A stretch of DNA of 64,000 nt from Polyangiaceae bacterium (GTDB lineage Bacteria; Myxococcota_A; Polyangia; Polyangiales; Polyangiaceae), in NCBI GenBank assembly GCA_015075635.1, contig JABTUA010000001.1, forward strand, positions 1,426,001 through 1,490,000. Direction: 5' to 3'. Positions within the stretch are counted from its first letter, which is position 1; every line of letters starts with the position of its first letter. Below, piece by piece: positions 41,622 through 50,428 of the stretch. The notes beneath the pieces are model-generated. The model searched no databases, had not been told where the DNA came from, and saw only the letters and a list, made by a program, of their open reading frames with translations. A program made the position numbers and the translations under genes.

Positions 41622-42431
41622 ATGTCCCGGGCGGGTCGCCGCATCGTCGTGTCGCTCCTGGCGTGGGCCGTGCTCGCGGTGGCCGCGCCGGCGTGGGCCG
41701 AAGACGCCATCGACAAGGCGGCCGACAAGCTCAAGAACGGTGACGACTTCCGCGTGCGCACTCAGGCCGCGCTGTCGCTCGGCGCCTCCAAGTCCAAGCG
41801 CGCCGTCGAGCCGCTGTGCGGCGGGCTCGAGGACGAGAACACCACCGTGCGCACCGCGGCGGCGGCGGGCCTCGGCAAGCTGAAGAAGGGCGGGGAAGAC
41901 TGCCTGGAGAAGCGCCTGGAGGACGAGAGCAACGCGGGCGTCAAGGCGGCGATCAAGAAGGCGCTCGCGGGCCTCAAGGGCGCCAGCGAGCCGGCCATCA
42001 CCGCCAAGACGAAGGTCTACCTCTTCATCTCCAAGCCGAGCGACAAGACGGGGCGCAGCGGCGACGAGGTCCCGAAGCTGGTGCGCTCCATGATGGTCAA
42101 GGCCGCGGGCAGCGAGGACGGCTTCGTGATCGCCCCCGCGGACGAGACCCCGGCGGTCGCGACCAAGCGCCTGGCCAAGTGGAAGGGCCTCAAGGCGTTC
42201 ATGCTCTCCCCCAAGGTGCTCGAGCCGAAGTACTCGGGCGGCTCGCTCCAGATCAAGATCGACGTGGCCATCTTCACCTATCCCGGCAAGGCGCTGAAGG
42301 GGAACATCCCCGTGAAGCTCACGCAGGACGGGGTCTCGGGTCGGGACACCGACAGCGAGGACGACCTGATCAAGATGGCCGCCGAGCGCGCCATCCAGAA
42401 GTTCTCCCAGAACATGGAGCGCATCCAGTGA
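41622..42431 (+). CDS. Secreted HEAT-repeat protein
   Basis: The 269-residue product has a signal peptide (RIVVSLLAWAVLAVAAPAWA), about 100 residues of HEAT-like repeats (VRTQAALSLGASKSKRAVEPL, VRTAAAAGLGKLKKGGEDCL, VKAAIKKALAGLKGASEP) and a C-terminal mixed domain (VYLFISKPSDKTG...LQIKIDVAIFTYPGKALKG) similar to domains found in myxobacterial periplasmic proteins of unknown role. Divergent from the membrane protein gene to its left; followed 126 nt later by a sensor-like gene on the same strand. Confidence 0.75.
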   Translation: MSRAGRRIVVSLLAWAVLAVAAPAWAEDAIDKAADKLKNGDDFRVRTQAALSLGASKSKRAVEPLCGGLEDENTTVRTAAAAGLGKLKKGGEDCLEKRLEDESNAGVKAAIKKALAGLKGASEPAITAKTKVYLFISKPSDKTGRSGDEVPKLVRSMMVKAAGSEDGFVIAPADETPAVATKRLAKWKGLKAFMLSPKVLEPKYSGGSLQIKIDVAIFTYPGKALKGNIPVKLTQDGVSGRDTDSEDDLIKMAAERAIQKFSQNMERIQ

Positions 42432-42557
42432 GCGTGGGTGCGGGGGAAGTAGAATCGGGGCAAAAGGCCCAATCTTGCTCGTCGAACGGCGGGCGCCGTA
42501 CGATGGCGCCTTCGGGCGCCTCGCGCGGTCGTCGAACGGATTGAGGGAAGAACCACC

Positions 42558-43346
42558 ATGGCAGAAGCGGCAACCGCACGGGCACCAGCGGGAGGGCGTC
42601 ACCAGCGCCGGCTTCGCAACTACCTGCTCGATACGCAATTTCAGCTGAAGTACACCGGCTACCTGGTTGCCATCGCGGTCGTGCTGAGCGCATCGCTGGG
42701 CTTCATTCTCTGGCGCACCAGCAACGCGGTGCTCGCCCAGAGCTACTCCACCGTCAACAAGGGCGAGCAGGTCGTCACCTTCGGCAAACAGGTCGTGGAG
42801 GAGAGCCGCAAGGTGAGCGCGGTCGTCCAGATGAACATCGTCAAGGACGAGGCCTACCAGGACAACCCCGAGCTGCTCGAGGCCTTCAAGACCGACGCGC
42901 AGGCGCAGGACGACCGGCTGAAGAAGCAGCAGGAGCAGCTGGAGTCTCAGGCCGCGAGCCTGAAGCAACAATCCGCCGACATCGCGAGCCAGCAGAGGAC
43001 GATGATGACGTCGCTCACTGCCGTGCTCCTGCTCCTGGTGTTCGGCATCGGCGTCGCGGGCATCCTGGTCACCCACAAGGTCGCCGGCCCCATCTACAAG
43101 ATGAAGCGACAGATCCGCGAGGTCGGTGAGGGCAAGCTCAAGATCCCCGGCAAGCTGCGCAAAGGCGACGAGCTGGTGGACTTCTTCGAGGCCTTCAACG
43201 ACATGGTCGTCAACTGGCGCAAGCGTCAGGAAGACGAGATCGCGCTGCTCGACGCGGCGATGAAGCAGCTCGAGGGCAAGGCCGAAGCGGCGGATCTCGA
43301 GCCGCTGAAGAAGCTTCGCTCGGAGATGCAGGGGACGCTGGACTGA
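42558..43346 (+). CDS. Two-helix membrane protein with HAMP-like domain
   Basis: The 262-residue protein has membrane helices at about residues 33-52 (YLVAIAVVLSASLGFILW) and 152-172 (LTAVLLLLVFGIGVAGILV). Between them is a short helical extracytoplasmic segment rich in Gln/Lys coiled coil (DRLKKQQEQLESQAASLKQQ). After the second helix comes THKVAGPIYKMKRQIREVGEGKL, the start of a HAMP domain, then a second amphipathic helix and a charged tail. No output module follows, so it likely works with a partner or as a structural sensor. The start follows GGAAGAACCACC. Confidence 0.8.
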   Translation: MAEAATARAPAGGRHQRRLRNYLLDTQFQLKYTGYLVAIAVVLSASLGFILWRTSNAVLAQSYSTVNKGEQVVTFGKQVVEESRKVSAVVQMNIVKDEAYQDNPELLEAFKTDAQAQDDRLKKQQEQLESQAASLKQQSADIASQQRTMMTSLTAVLLLLVFGIGVAGILVTHKVAGPIYKMKRQIREVGEGKLKIPGKLRKGDELVDFFEAFNDMVVNWRKRQEDEIALLDAAMKQLEGKAEAADLEPLKKLRSEMQGTLD

Positions 43347-43370
43347 GCCGAGGCTCGAGCCGCCAGCTGC

Positions 43371-43766
43371 TCAGAACGCCGCGACCACGTACTCCACCCT
43401 GGGCACGCCCGCCTCGAAGGTGACGCTCGCCACGTCGAAGCGCATGCGATCGACGCTGGCGTCGTGCTTGTAGCGATCGCGCCACAGGCGCTCGCCGGCG
43501 CGGCGCACGCGCAGGCGCTTCTTCGAGTCGATGCTGCCGAGCCCGCTGGTCCACGCGCCCGGCCCCCGCGTGCGCACCTCGACCACCACGACCACTCGCC
43601 CGTCGCGCGCGACCACGTCGAGCTCGAGCCGCCCGAGGCGCAGGTTCGTGGCGACGACGTCGAAGCCGCGCGCCCTCAGATAGTCGACAACCGCCCGCTC
43701 GGCGGCGCTGCCGAGCGCATGCCGATCTGGTTCCGCAGCGCTACGGGTTCTTCCCGTCGTTGCCAC
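43371..43766 (-). CDS. YraN/UPF0102-family putative nuclease
   Basis: The 131-residue protein has the UPF0102 pattern: GSAAERAVVDYLRARGFDVVATNLR, then LELDVVARDGRVVVVVEVRTR (the PD-(D/E)XK-like Glu, Asp and Glu) and SKKRLRVRRAGERLW. Some members are thought to act in DNA processing. The GTG at 43766 gives the family length and overlaps the end of the upstream lipoprotein gene by 26 nt; an earlier codon at 43802 is possible. Function in this organism is unknown. Confidence 0.85.
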   Translation of the reverse strand: MATTGRTRSAAEPDRHALGSAAERAVVDYLRARGFDVVATNLRLGRLELDVVARDGRVVVVVEVRTRGPGAWTSGLGSIDSKKRLRVRRAGERLWRDRYKHDASVDRMRFDVASVTFEAGVPRVEYVVAAF

Positions 43767-44415
43767 AGTTGTTGAGCGCGGCGTTGCACTCCGAGCCACC
43801 ACCGGTCAAGTTGCTGTTGGAGCCGGACTTGATGCAGTAGTAGCCGGCGAGCTGCGAGGAGCCCAGGCCCAGATCGTCGATCAACTTCTCGCACGAGAAG
43901 CCGCTCGGGCAGTCGCAGTAGCGGGCGCCGTCGTCCTTGCTCCCGTCGGCGTTCTTGCAGCGACACGAGCAGTAGACCGAGTCCTGCACGCCTTCGCCGC
44001 CGTGCTCCGGCGACGCCGCCGCGGTGCGGCGCACGAGCTGAGCCGGCACCGGCACGTTGATGACGTCCTCCGCCAGCTGCCCGCTCGTGCCCGGGATGCG
44101 GCAGCGCTTGGGATCGGTGCCCGCCAGGTTGCCAGTGCACTGCGGGCAGGCCGGGTTGGCGGGAACGTCCGCCTCGGTCTGGCCGTACGGGCAGCTCACG
44201 CGACCCTGGAAGTGGTTGACGAGGCAGACGCGCGTCTCGCACTGGAAGGAGCGGCTCTCGACGTTGACCTCGCTGGGGTCGTAGCCGCCGAAGGTCGTCT
44301 GGTATTCGTCCTCGGGGATGCAGGGGTCGCCGACGCCGCCGGGCTCGCACGCGAGCGCGCCGAGGCCCATTGCAGCCGCCAGGATCAGCCAACTAGCCGG
44401 AATCGAACGTGTCAT
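43741..44415 (-). CDS. Cys-rich lipoprotein of unknown function
   Basis: The 224-residue protein has a lipoprotein signal (LILAAAMGLGALAC, lipid Cys about residue 23) and 17 or more further cysteines, several in close pairs (CPQCTGNLAG, CSCRCKNADG, CDCPSGFSC), suggesting a disulphide-rich extracellular domain. No known family was recognised; the pattern is common among Polyangiales lipoproteins. ATG 44415. It is upstream of, and overlaps, the YraN-type gene. The 413-nt region to its right holds no gene but does hold the gltC promoter. Confidence 0.7.
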   Translation of the reverse strand: MTRSIPASWLILAAAMGLGALACEPGGVGDPCIPEDEYQTTFGGYDPSEVNVESRSFQCETRVCLVNHFQGRVSCPYGQTEADVPANPACPQCTGNLAGTDPKRCRIPGTSGQLAEDVINVPVPAQLVRRTAAASPEHGGEGVQDSVYCSCRCKNADGSKDDGARYCDCPSGFSCEKLIDDLGLGSSQLAGYYCIKSGSNSNLTGGGSECNAALNNCGNDGKNP

Positions 44416-44668
44416 TGTTGCTCGCCACCTAGTCGCGCTCGGAGAAAGCCCCCGAGCACATTGCTACTTAGTCGACCCACCGCACCGGGACGTGCGTTCG
44501 CGAAAAGCTAGTCGAGCGCGGAGAGATCCGTCAACGCGAAAGGGACCCAAGGGTTTTCGTGGCCTCTCGGTCGGACCGAGCGCCGGTCGGCGGCGGCGTC
44601 ACCCCGGCGATGAGCCGCCCACCGGCTCGTGCCCCGGGGCACGGGACCGAAATCCCTTGTGGTGACGC

Positions 44669-44698
44669 TTGACAACGCCGCGCGGGGCCACCTAACAT
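44669..44698 (+). promoter_or_regulatory. Sigma-70-like promoter for gltC-gltD-gltE
   Basis: TTGACA (44669-44674) and TAACAT (44693-44698) are separated by 18 nt, about 130 nt before the gltC ATG, leaving an untranslated leader near 124 nt. It is the only good match in the 44416-44828 gap, which otherwise shows no gene or repeat. Confidence 0.65.
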
Positions 44699-44828
44699 CA
44701 GCCCGGCCGCGCGTGGTATCTATCGGTTCTCATTGAACTTTTCGATGCCAGCTTCTGGGGGCTCCGAGCAGAGCCGCCGGCGCGTGAGCTATCCGAGCGC
44801 CCGAAGTCCCCAACTAAAACGAGGATCC

Positions 44829-46691
44829 ATGTTCCGAAAGCGCCTTGTCGCCACCTGCATCGTGGCCACCGCCGCACTGGGCATCGTCAGCACGAGCAGC
44901 GATGCGGTCGCGCAAGAAGTGATCGATCTCGACGAGGAGGCCGCGAAGGCTCCGAAGAAGCCTGCCGGCAAGCCCGCAGCGAAGCCTGCTGCGAAGCCCG
45001 CGGCCAAGGGCGACGCGAAGGTCGATCCGAAAGCGGATCCGAAGAAGGGTGACGCCAAAGGCGACGCCAAGGGTGACGCCAAGAAGGGCGACGGCAAGGG
45101 CGGGGTCGACATCGACCTCGACGAAGGACAAGAGGGCAAAGAGCAGGGCCCCGTGGTCGCCGGTCAGATGACCGAGGAGGCCGCGGCTGCCAAGAAGCTC
45201 TTCGACCGCGAGCGCTGGAACGAGGCCGCGCAGGCGCTGTTTCGCGTCGTCAACGGCGAGACCAGCGACGACCCGGGCAACAAGCAGCTCGCGCAGTACT
45301 ACCTGGCCATCGCGCTCTACCGGCTCAAGTTCTACCAGGCCAGCTACGCGCTCTTCAGCCAGATCGCCGACAACAAGAATCACCTGAAATTCAAGGAGAC
45401 GCTGCTCTGGCTCGCGAAGCTCGCGACCCAGCTGCCGGAGCCGGCGGACATCATCGAGCGCGTCGGCAAGTACAGCGACGATCAGGTCGCGCGCTTCGAC
45501 AACGAGCAGCAGCGCGATCTGTTCTGGCAGCTCAACTACATGCTCGGCCGGTACAAGTACCGCAACCGCCAGTACGAGGAGGCCATCCGTCTGTTCCAGA
45601 AGGTGGACCGCAAGAGCGAGTACTACGTGAAGAGCCAGTTCTTCACCGGCATCAGCTACGTGCAACTCCGCAAGTCCGTCCCCGCGGTGCAGTCGTTCCA
45701 GCGCATCGAGAAAATCATCGACGAGGGCGCCGAGGGCGTGGAGGACGAGGATCGCCTGCGCGACCTCGCCTACCTGTCGATGGCCCGCACGTACTACTCC
45801 GCCTCGATCAAGCTCGACCCGGAGAGCAACACTCCGCTGGTCGACGAGAAGAAGCTCAGCGCCGCCGTGAAGTACTGGAACCAGATCGAGCCCGCCAGCG
45901 AGTACTGGCTCGACGCGCTGTTCGAGCAGTCCTGGGCCTACTTCATGGCCGGCGACTACCCGCACGCGCTCGGCAACATCCACACCATCCAGTCGCCGTA
46001 CTTCCCGAACTCCTTCTATCCGGAGGCGGAGGTGCTCAAGGCGGTCATCTACTTCGCGAATTGCAACTACGAAGGCGCCACCATCGTCGTCGCGCGCTTC
46101 AACAAGAAGTTCGTGCCCATCCGCGACGAGCTGGAGAAGGTGCTGAAGCGCTTCAAGGGCGAGAACCAGGAAGAGCCGTTCTTCAAGTTCCTGAAGGAAG
46201 TGCGGGAGGGCAAGGCCAACCTCGACCCGAAGATCAAGCCGATCGTCGAGAACGCCCTGTCGGATCGCCAGCTGCTCCGCAACATCGAGTACGTCCGCAT
46301 CTTGGACGACGAGATGGACCGCTACCGGAAGTCACCGCCGGCGTTCCGCGGCTCCGCAGTGGGCAAGCAGGTCGAGGACTCGCTGAAGATCGCCCGCGAT
46401 CTGGCCGTGCGGCAGGCCGGCGAGCTCGCGCTCCTGCGCTACCAGCGCAACGTGGACGAGCTGAACGAGCACCTGCGCAACGGTGAGAAGATCCTGATCG
46501 ACATCACGGCGGCCCAGCGCAATTTGCTCGACGAGAAGATCAGCAAGGGCCAGGTCAGCAAGGCTGAATCGAAGATTTATGGCGTCGTCAAACCGGACGA
46601 GGAGCACGTGCTCTGGCCCTTCGACGGTGAGTATTGGCGCGACGAGCTCGGCTTCTACCGTCAGGTGGTCGAGTCGGCATGTGGGAGGTAA
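44829..46691 (+). CDS. gltC: GltC-like periplasmic TPR protein of the gliding machinery
   Basis: The 620-residue protein has a signal peptide (ending SSDAVAQ), a Lys/Ala/Asp/Gly repeat region (KPAAKPAAKPAAKGDAK, then GDAKGDAKGD) and TPR-like helical repeats over residues 115-420 (WNEAAQALFRVVNGE, YYLAIALYRLKFYQASYALF, YEEAIRLFQKVDRKSEYYVK). A C-terminal helical domain ends WPFDGEYWRDELGFYRQ. In Myxococcus, GltC works with GltD and GltE in the periplasm. Order here (gltC, gltD, gltE) and sizes support the call, but it rests on memory of the family. ATG 44829 follows GAGG; the stop lies 5 nt before the gltD start. Confidence 0.75.
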   Translation: MFRKRLVATCIVATAALGIVSTSSDAVAQEVIDLDEEAAKAPKKPAGKPAAKPAAKPAAKGDAKVDPKADPKKGDAKGDAKGDAKKGDGKGGVDIDLDEGQEGKEQGPVVAGQMTEEAAAAKKLFDRERWNEAAQALFRVVNGETSDDPGNKQLAQYYLAIALYRLKFYQASYALFSQIADNKNHLKFKETLLWLAKLATQLPEPADIIERVGKYSDDQVARFDNEQQRDLFWQLNYMLGRYKYRNRQYEEAIRLFQKVDRKSEYYVKSQFFTGISYVQLRKSVPAVQSFQRIEKIIDEGAEGVEDEDRLRDLAYLSMARTYYSASIKLDPESNTPLVDEKKLSAAVKYWNQIEPASEYWLDALFEQSWAYFMAGDYPHALGNIHTIQSPYFPNSFYPEAEVLKAVIYFANCNYEGATIVVARFNKKFVPIRDELEKVLKRFKGENQEEPFFKFLKEVREGKANLDPKIKPIVENALSDRQLLRNIEYVRILDDEMDRYRKSPPAFRGSAVGKQVEDSLKIARDLAVRQAGELALLRYQRNVDELNEHLRNGEKILIDITAAQRNLLDEKISKGQVSKAESKIYGVVKPDEEHVLWPFDGEYWRDELGFYRQVVESACGR

Positions 46692-46696
46692 CGAAG

Positions 46697-49600
46697 ATGA
46701 AGTCCCTCAAAGCGTTGTCCGTATTGGCGGCCCTGCTGGGTGCGATCGTCCTCGCCCCGGCGTCCGCCGGCGCGGCTGACGACCTGTCGAGCTCCTGCGT
46801 CGGGGCCGAAGCCAAGAAGAACCTGAGCGAGTGCCCTGGTGGGCCGAGCAAGTTCCAGGTCGGTGGCAAGCGGCCCGCGGCGTTCAAGAGCGCACCTCCG
46901 CCTCGCGAGCGCAAAGACGCGAGCAACGCCAAGCCGACGAACCCGACCGAGGCCATGGCCGCCGGTCAGCGCGACAGCCGCAAGAACCGCCTCCAGGCGC
47001 GCTCTCGCGCGCTGCTCATCACCGAGATCCAGGGTCTCGAGCGGCTCTACAAGAACACGCCGAAGAAGTCGGCGGATCGCCCGCAGTTGATCCGGCGCCT
47101 GGCGGAAGGCTACGTCGAGCTCGAGAGCGCCGCGCTCCGCGACAAGACGGCTGCCGACGTCAAGAGCCAGGATCTGAAGAAGAAGAAGCCGGCCGAGGCG
47201 AGCAAGGCCCGCAGCGACGCGGCGGCGGCCAAGAAGATCGTGGAGGCCGCGCGCAAGAGCGCCATCAAGTACTACACCTTGATGAAGACGGCCTACCCGA
47301 ACTACTCGAAGCTCGACGAGGTGCTCTACTACCTCGCCTACGAGCACGAGCAGGCCGGCGACCTGACCAACGCGCGCAAGGTCTACTTCGAGCTGATCGA
47401 GAAGGCGCCGAAGTCGCCCTACATCCCCAACGCGTACCTGGCGTTCGGCGAGCTCTTCTTCCAAGAGGCGCAGGGTGACCCGGGCAAGTGGGACCTGGCC
47501 GCGGCGGCCTACAAGGAAGTGATCAAGTACCCGGCGCCGGACAACAAGGTGTACGGCTTCGCTCGCTACAAGCTCGGCTACGTTCACTGGAACAAGGGCG
47601 AGTACGCCGACGCGATGAACGAGTTCAAAAAGGTCATCGAGTACGGCGACCAGTACTCGTCCCTGCCGAACGCCGCTCAGCTCGCCAAGAGCGCCCGCCG
47701 CGACATGATCCCGGTGTACGCCGCGAGCGGACAGCCCGAGCGCGCATTCAACTTCTTCAAGCCCCTGTCCGGCGACAAGGGTGGCGAGCAGACCAAGACC
47801 ATCGACATGCTCAACGAGCTGGGCTTGGCCTACATCGACACCGGTCACTACAAGGAGGGCATCGCGCTCTACCGCGACCTGATGAGCCGCGACAGGGGAC
47901 CGAAGAGCTGCCACTACCAGACCCAGATCACGGTCGCGACGCAGGCCATGAAGTCGTCCGACAAGGACGGGATCAAGAAGGAGCTGGACACGCAGCTCGC
48001 CATGCGGAACTCCTTCGCCAAGGAGAGCTACCCGGCGGACAAGAAGCTCGAGTGCGCGAACCGCACCGCGGAGCTGCTCTCCGAGAGCGCCATGGCCTGG
48101 CACCTCGAGGCCGTCGGCTCCGGCGGCGTCCGCGGCACGGGCGACAAGAAGACGATGGATCTCGCCGCGTACCTCTACAAGAAGGTCGCCGAGAACTTCC
48201 AGCGCGACGAGTTCAGCAAGTTCGAGTTCCCGCGCATCGTGAAGAGCGACTGGCCGACGCTGTACAAGATCAAGTACGCGATGGCCGACTTGCTCTACTT
48301 CCAGCAGCGCTGGGAGGAGTGTGGCCCGGCGTTCGACTCCGTGGTGGCCGAGGACCCGAAGGGCGAGAGCGCAGCGGAAGCCGCCTACGCCTCGGTGCTC
48401 TGCTACCAGAAGATGTACGACGCCATGTACAAGGGTCAGTCCGACCGCAAGGGCAAGGGCCTCGGCCCGTCCGGAGCGGACGCGAAGGACCGCGAGGCGA
48501 AGAAAGGCGAGTGGGACAAGTTCAAGCCCAAGCCCTTCACCGATCTGCAGAAGGGCATGATCACCGCCTTCAACCGCTACGTCTGCTACATCACGCCGGC
48601 CAAGGGCGACAAGACGGCGGAAGACCAGTACGTCGAGGTCAAGTTCGCCCGCGCCCGTACCTACTACGAGGCCCAGCACTGGGAGGAGGCGTCGCTCGCG
48701 TTCCGCGACGTCGCGCTGAACCACTCCAGCCACGACTCGGGCATCTACGCCGCGAACCTCTACCTCGAGACGTTGAACGTGCTCGGCAGCCGTGCGGAGC
48801 CCCCGCGCCCGACTTGCTTCGACGACATGGGCAAGGACGTGCCGCAGTTCCTGAAGCTCTACTGCGAGGGCAAGAAGTACGACGACAACAAGGACAACTG
48901 CGAGCTCCTGACCCGCATCCAGTTCGACATCCAGCGCCTGCGCGCGCAGAAGACCGTCGAGCTCGCGGACTCGCAGCTGGACAAGAACAACACCAAGGAA
49001 GCCGTCGACAACTACAAGAAGGGTGCAGACATGTACCTGGAGATGTGGCGCGGCTACTGCGAGGGTCCGCTCTCCAAGGGCGAGAAACCCAAGCAGTGCG
49101 AGAAGGCCTCGGAAATCGTCTACAACATGGCCCGCGCCTACCAGGCCGGTCGCCTGCTCGCGAAGTCGATCCAGGCCCGCCTGATCTTGCTCGATCCCAA
49201 GTACGGGCTCGAGAAGAGCGACCTGGCGCAGAAGGCCACGTACGAGATCGGCGGCAACTACCAGGCCATCGCCGTATACGACCGCGCCGCGGACTTCTTC
49301 GAGCGCTACGTCGAGCAGACCTGCGGCAAGCTCAGGAAGTGCGGCGAGGAGGCCGACAAGGCCCTGAGCGACGCGGTGGTGCTGCGCCTGGGCCTCGGCC
49401 AGGACGACAAGGCCATCGAGGACGCCGACAAGTTCAACCGCTACTTCGGCGCTCGCAAGCCCGACCAGGTCGCCCAGATCGCCTTCGCCATCGCCGCGCA
49501 CTACGGCGAGAAGAAGGACTGGGGCAACGTGGCCAAGCGCCTGGGCGGCGCCATGCGCCAGATCGATGCCAAGGCGACCCTCGACGTGCGAGTCCAAGCC

Positions 49601-50428
49601 CATGCGCTGATGGGACGTGCCCTCAAGGAATCGAAGAAGAACGCTGCCAACGAGTATGGCGCGGTGGTCAAGCTCTGGGCGGACCCGTCCAAAGCCGTGG
49701 CCGAGATCGAGAAGGGCGAGGGCGACAAGCAGCGTCGCCTCGGTCGTGCGCTCGAGGCCGTGGGCGAGTCCCACTTCTACTTCGCCGAGCAGAAGAAGGC
49801 GAAGGTGGACGCGGTGAAGTTCCCGGCCTTCCAGGGCCCCGCGACCAAGGACGAGGTGCTCAAGCACATCAACGTCAAGGTCAAGGACTGGATCGGCAAG
49901 AAGAAGCCGCTCATCGACGAGGCGACCAAGGAATACAAGAAGATCGTCGATCTTCAGCCCGTGCCGCCGCCGCGCTGGGTCATCGCCGCCGGCTCCCAGG
50001 TCGGGAACATGTGGGGTACCTTCGTGGACGAGTTCCGCGCGGCTCCCATCCCCGACTCGATCAAGAAGGACTTCGAGCTGCGCACCGCGTACTACGGCGC
50101 CCTCGACGACGCCTCGGAGCCGCAGAAGAAGACCGCGCGTGGCGCCTTCGAGACCTGCCTCGGGTACTCGGTGAAGCACCAGTACTTCGACGAGTACAGC
50201 CGCGAGTGCGAGAAGTGGCTCGCGAAGACCTACAAGACCGAATACCACCTGATCGACGAGTTCCGCGGCGCGCCGACGCGCGTGAACAGCGTGCTCAACG
50301 AGCAGGCGTTCCCGCTGCGCATCGGCGGCGAGCCCATGGTCACCGTGGCTCCCCCGCCCGAGCCCCCGGCTCCCAAGAAGGCCGCCACGGACGAGAAGAA
50401 GGACGACAAGAAGGGCGGGAAGAAGTGA
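46697..50428 (+). CDS. gltD: GltD (AgmU)-like large periplasmic TPR protein
   Basis: The 1243-residue protein has a signal peptide (LKALSVLAALLGAIVLAPASAGA), a basic/Pro-rich stretch, and then many TPR-like repeats through the whole length (VLYYLAYEHEQAGDLTNARK, FARYKLGYVHWNKGEYADAM, ELGLAYIDTGHYKEGIALY, YEIGGNYQAIAVYDRAADFF). Cysteines are spread through the middle (CHYQTQ, CANRTA, CYQKM, CYITP). It ends in a Pro/Lys tail (EPPAPKKAATDEKKDDKKGG). Size and placement match AgmU/GltD of Myxococcus, a periplasmic part of the gliding complex. The ATG has GGAGG 8 nt upstream and starts 5 nt after gltC; its TGA overlaps the gltE ATG as TGATG. Confidence 0.78.
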   Translation: MKSLKALSVLAALLGAIVLAPASAGAADDLSSSCVGAEAKKNLSECPGGPSKFQVGGKRPAAFKSAPPPRERKDASNAKPTNPTEAMAAGQRDSRKNRLQARSRALLITEIQGLERLYKNTPKKSADRPQLIRRLAEGYVELESAALRDKTAADVKSQDLKKKKPAEASKARSDAAAAKKIVEAARKSAIKYYTLMKTAYPNYSKLDEVLYYLAYEHEQAGDLTNARKVYFELIEKAPKSPYIPNAYLAFGELFFQEAQGDPGKWDLAAAAYKEVIKYPAPDNKVYGFARYKLGYVHWNKGEYADAMNEFKKVIEYGDQYSSLPNAAQLAKSARRDMIPVYAASGQPERAFNFFKPLSGDKGGEQTKTIDMLNELGLAYIDTGHYKEGIALYRDLMSRDRGPKSCHYQTQITVATQAMKSSDKDGIKKELDTQLAMRNSFAKESYPADKKLECANRTAELLSESAMAWHLEAVGSGGVRGTGDKKTMDLAAYLYKKVAENFQRDEFSKFEFPRIVKSDWPTLYKIKYAMADLLYFQQRWEECGPAFDSVVAEDPKGESAAEAAYASVLCYQKMYDAMYKGQSDRKGKGLGPSGADAKDREAKKGEWDKFKPKPFTDLQKGMITAFNRYVCYITPAKGDKTAEDQYVEVKFARARTYYEAQHWEEASLAFRDVALNHSSHDSGIYAANLYLETLNVLGSRAEPPRPTCFDDMGKDVPQFLKLYCEGKKYDDNKDNCELLTRIQFDIQRLRAQKTVELADSQLDKNNTKEAVDNYKKGADMYLEMWRGYCEGPLSKGEKPKQCEKASEIVYNMARAYQAGRLLAKSIQARLILLDPKYGLEKSDLAQKATYEIGGNYQAIAVYDRAADFFERYVEQTCGKLRKCGEEADKALSDAVVLRLGLGQDDKAIEDADKFNRYFGARKPDQVAQIAFAIAAHYGEKKDWGNVAKRLGGAMRQIDAKATLDVRVQAHALMGRALKESKKNAANEYGAVVKLWADPSKAVAEIEKGEGDKQRRLGRALEAVGESHFYFAEQKKAKVDAVKFPAFQGPATKDEVLKHINVKVKDWIGKKKPLIDEATKEYKKIVDLQPVPPPRWVIAAGSQVGNMWGTFVDEFRAAPIPDSIKKDFELRTAYYGALDDASEPQKKTARGAFETCLGYSVKHQYFDEYSRECEKWLAKTYKTEYHLIDEFRGAPTRVNSVLNEQAFPLRIGGEPMVTVAPPPEPPAPKKAATDEKKDDKKGGKK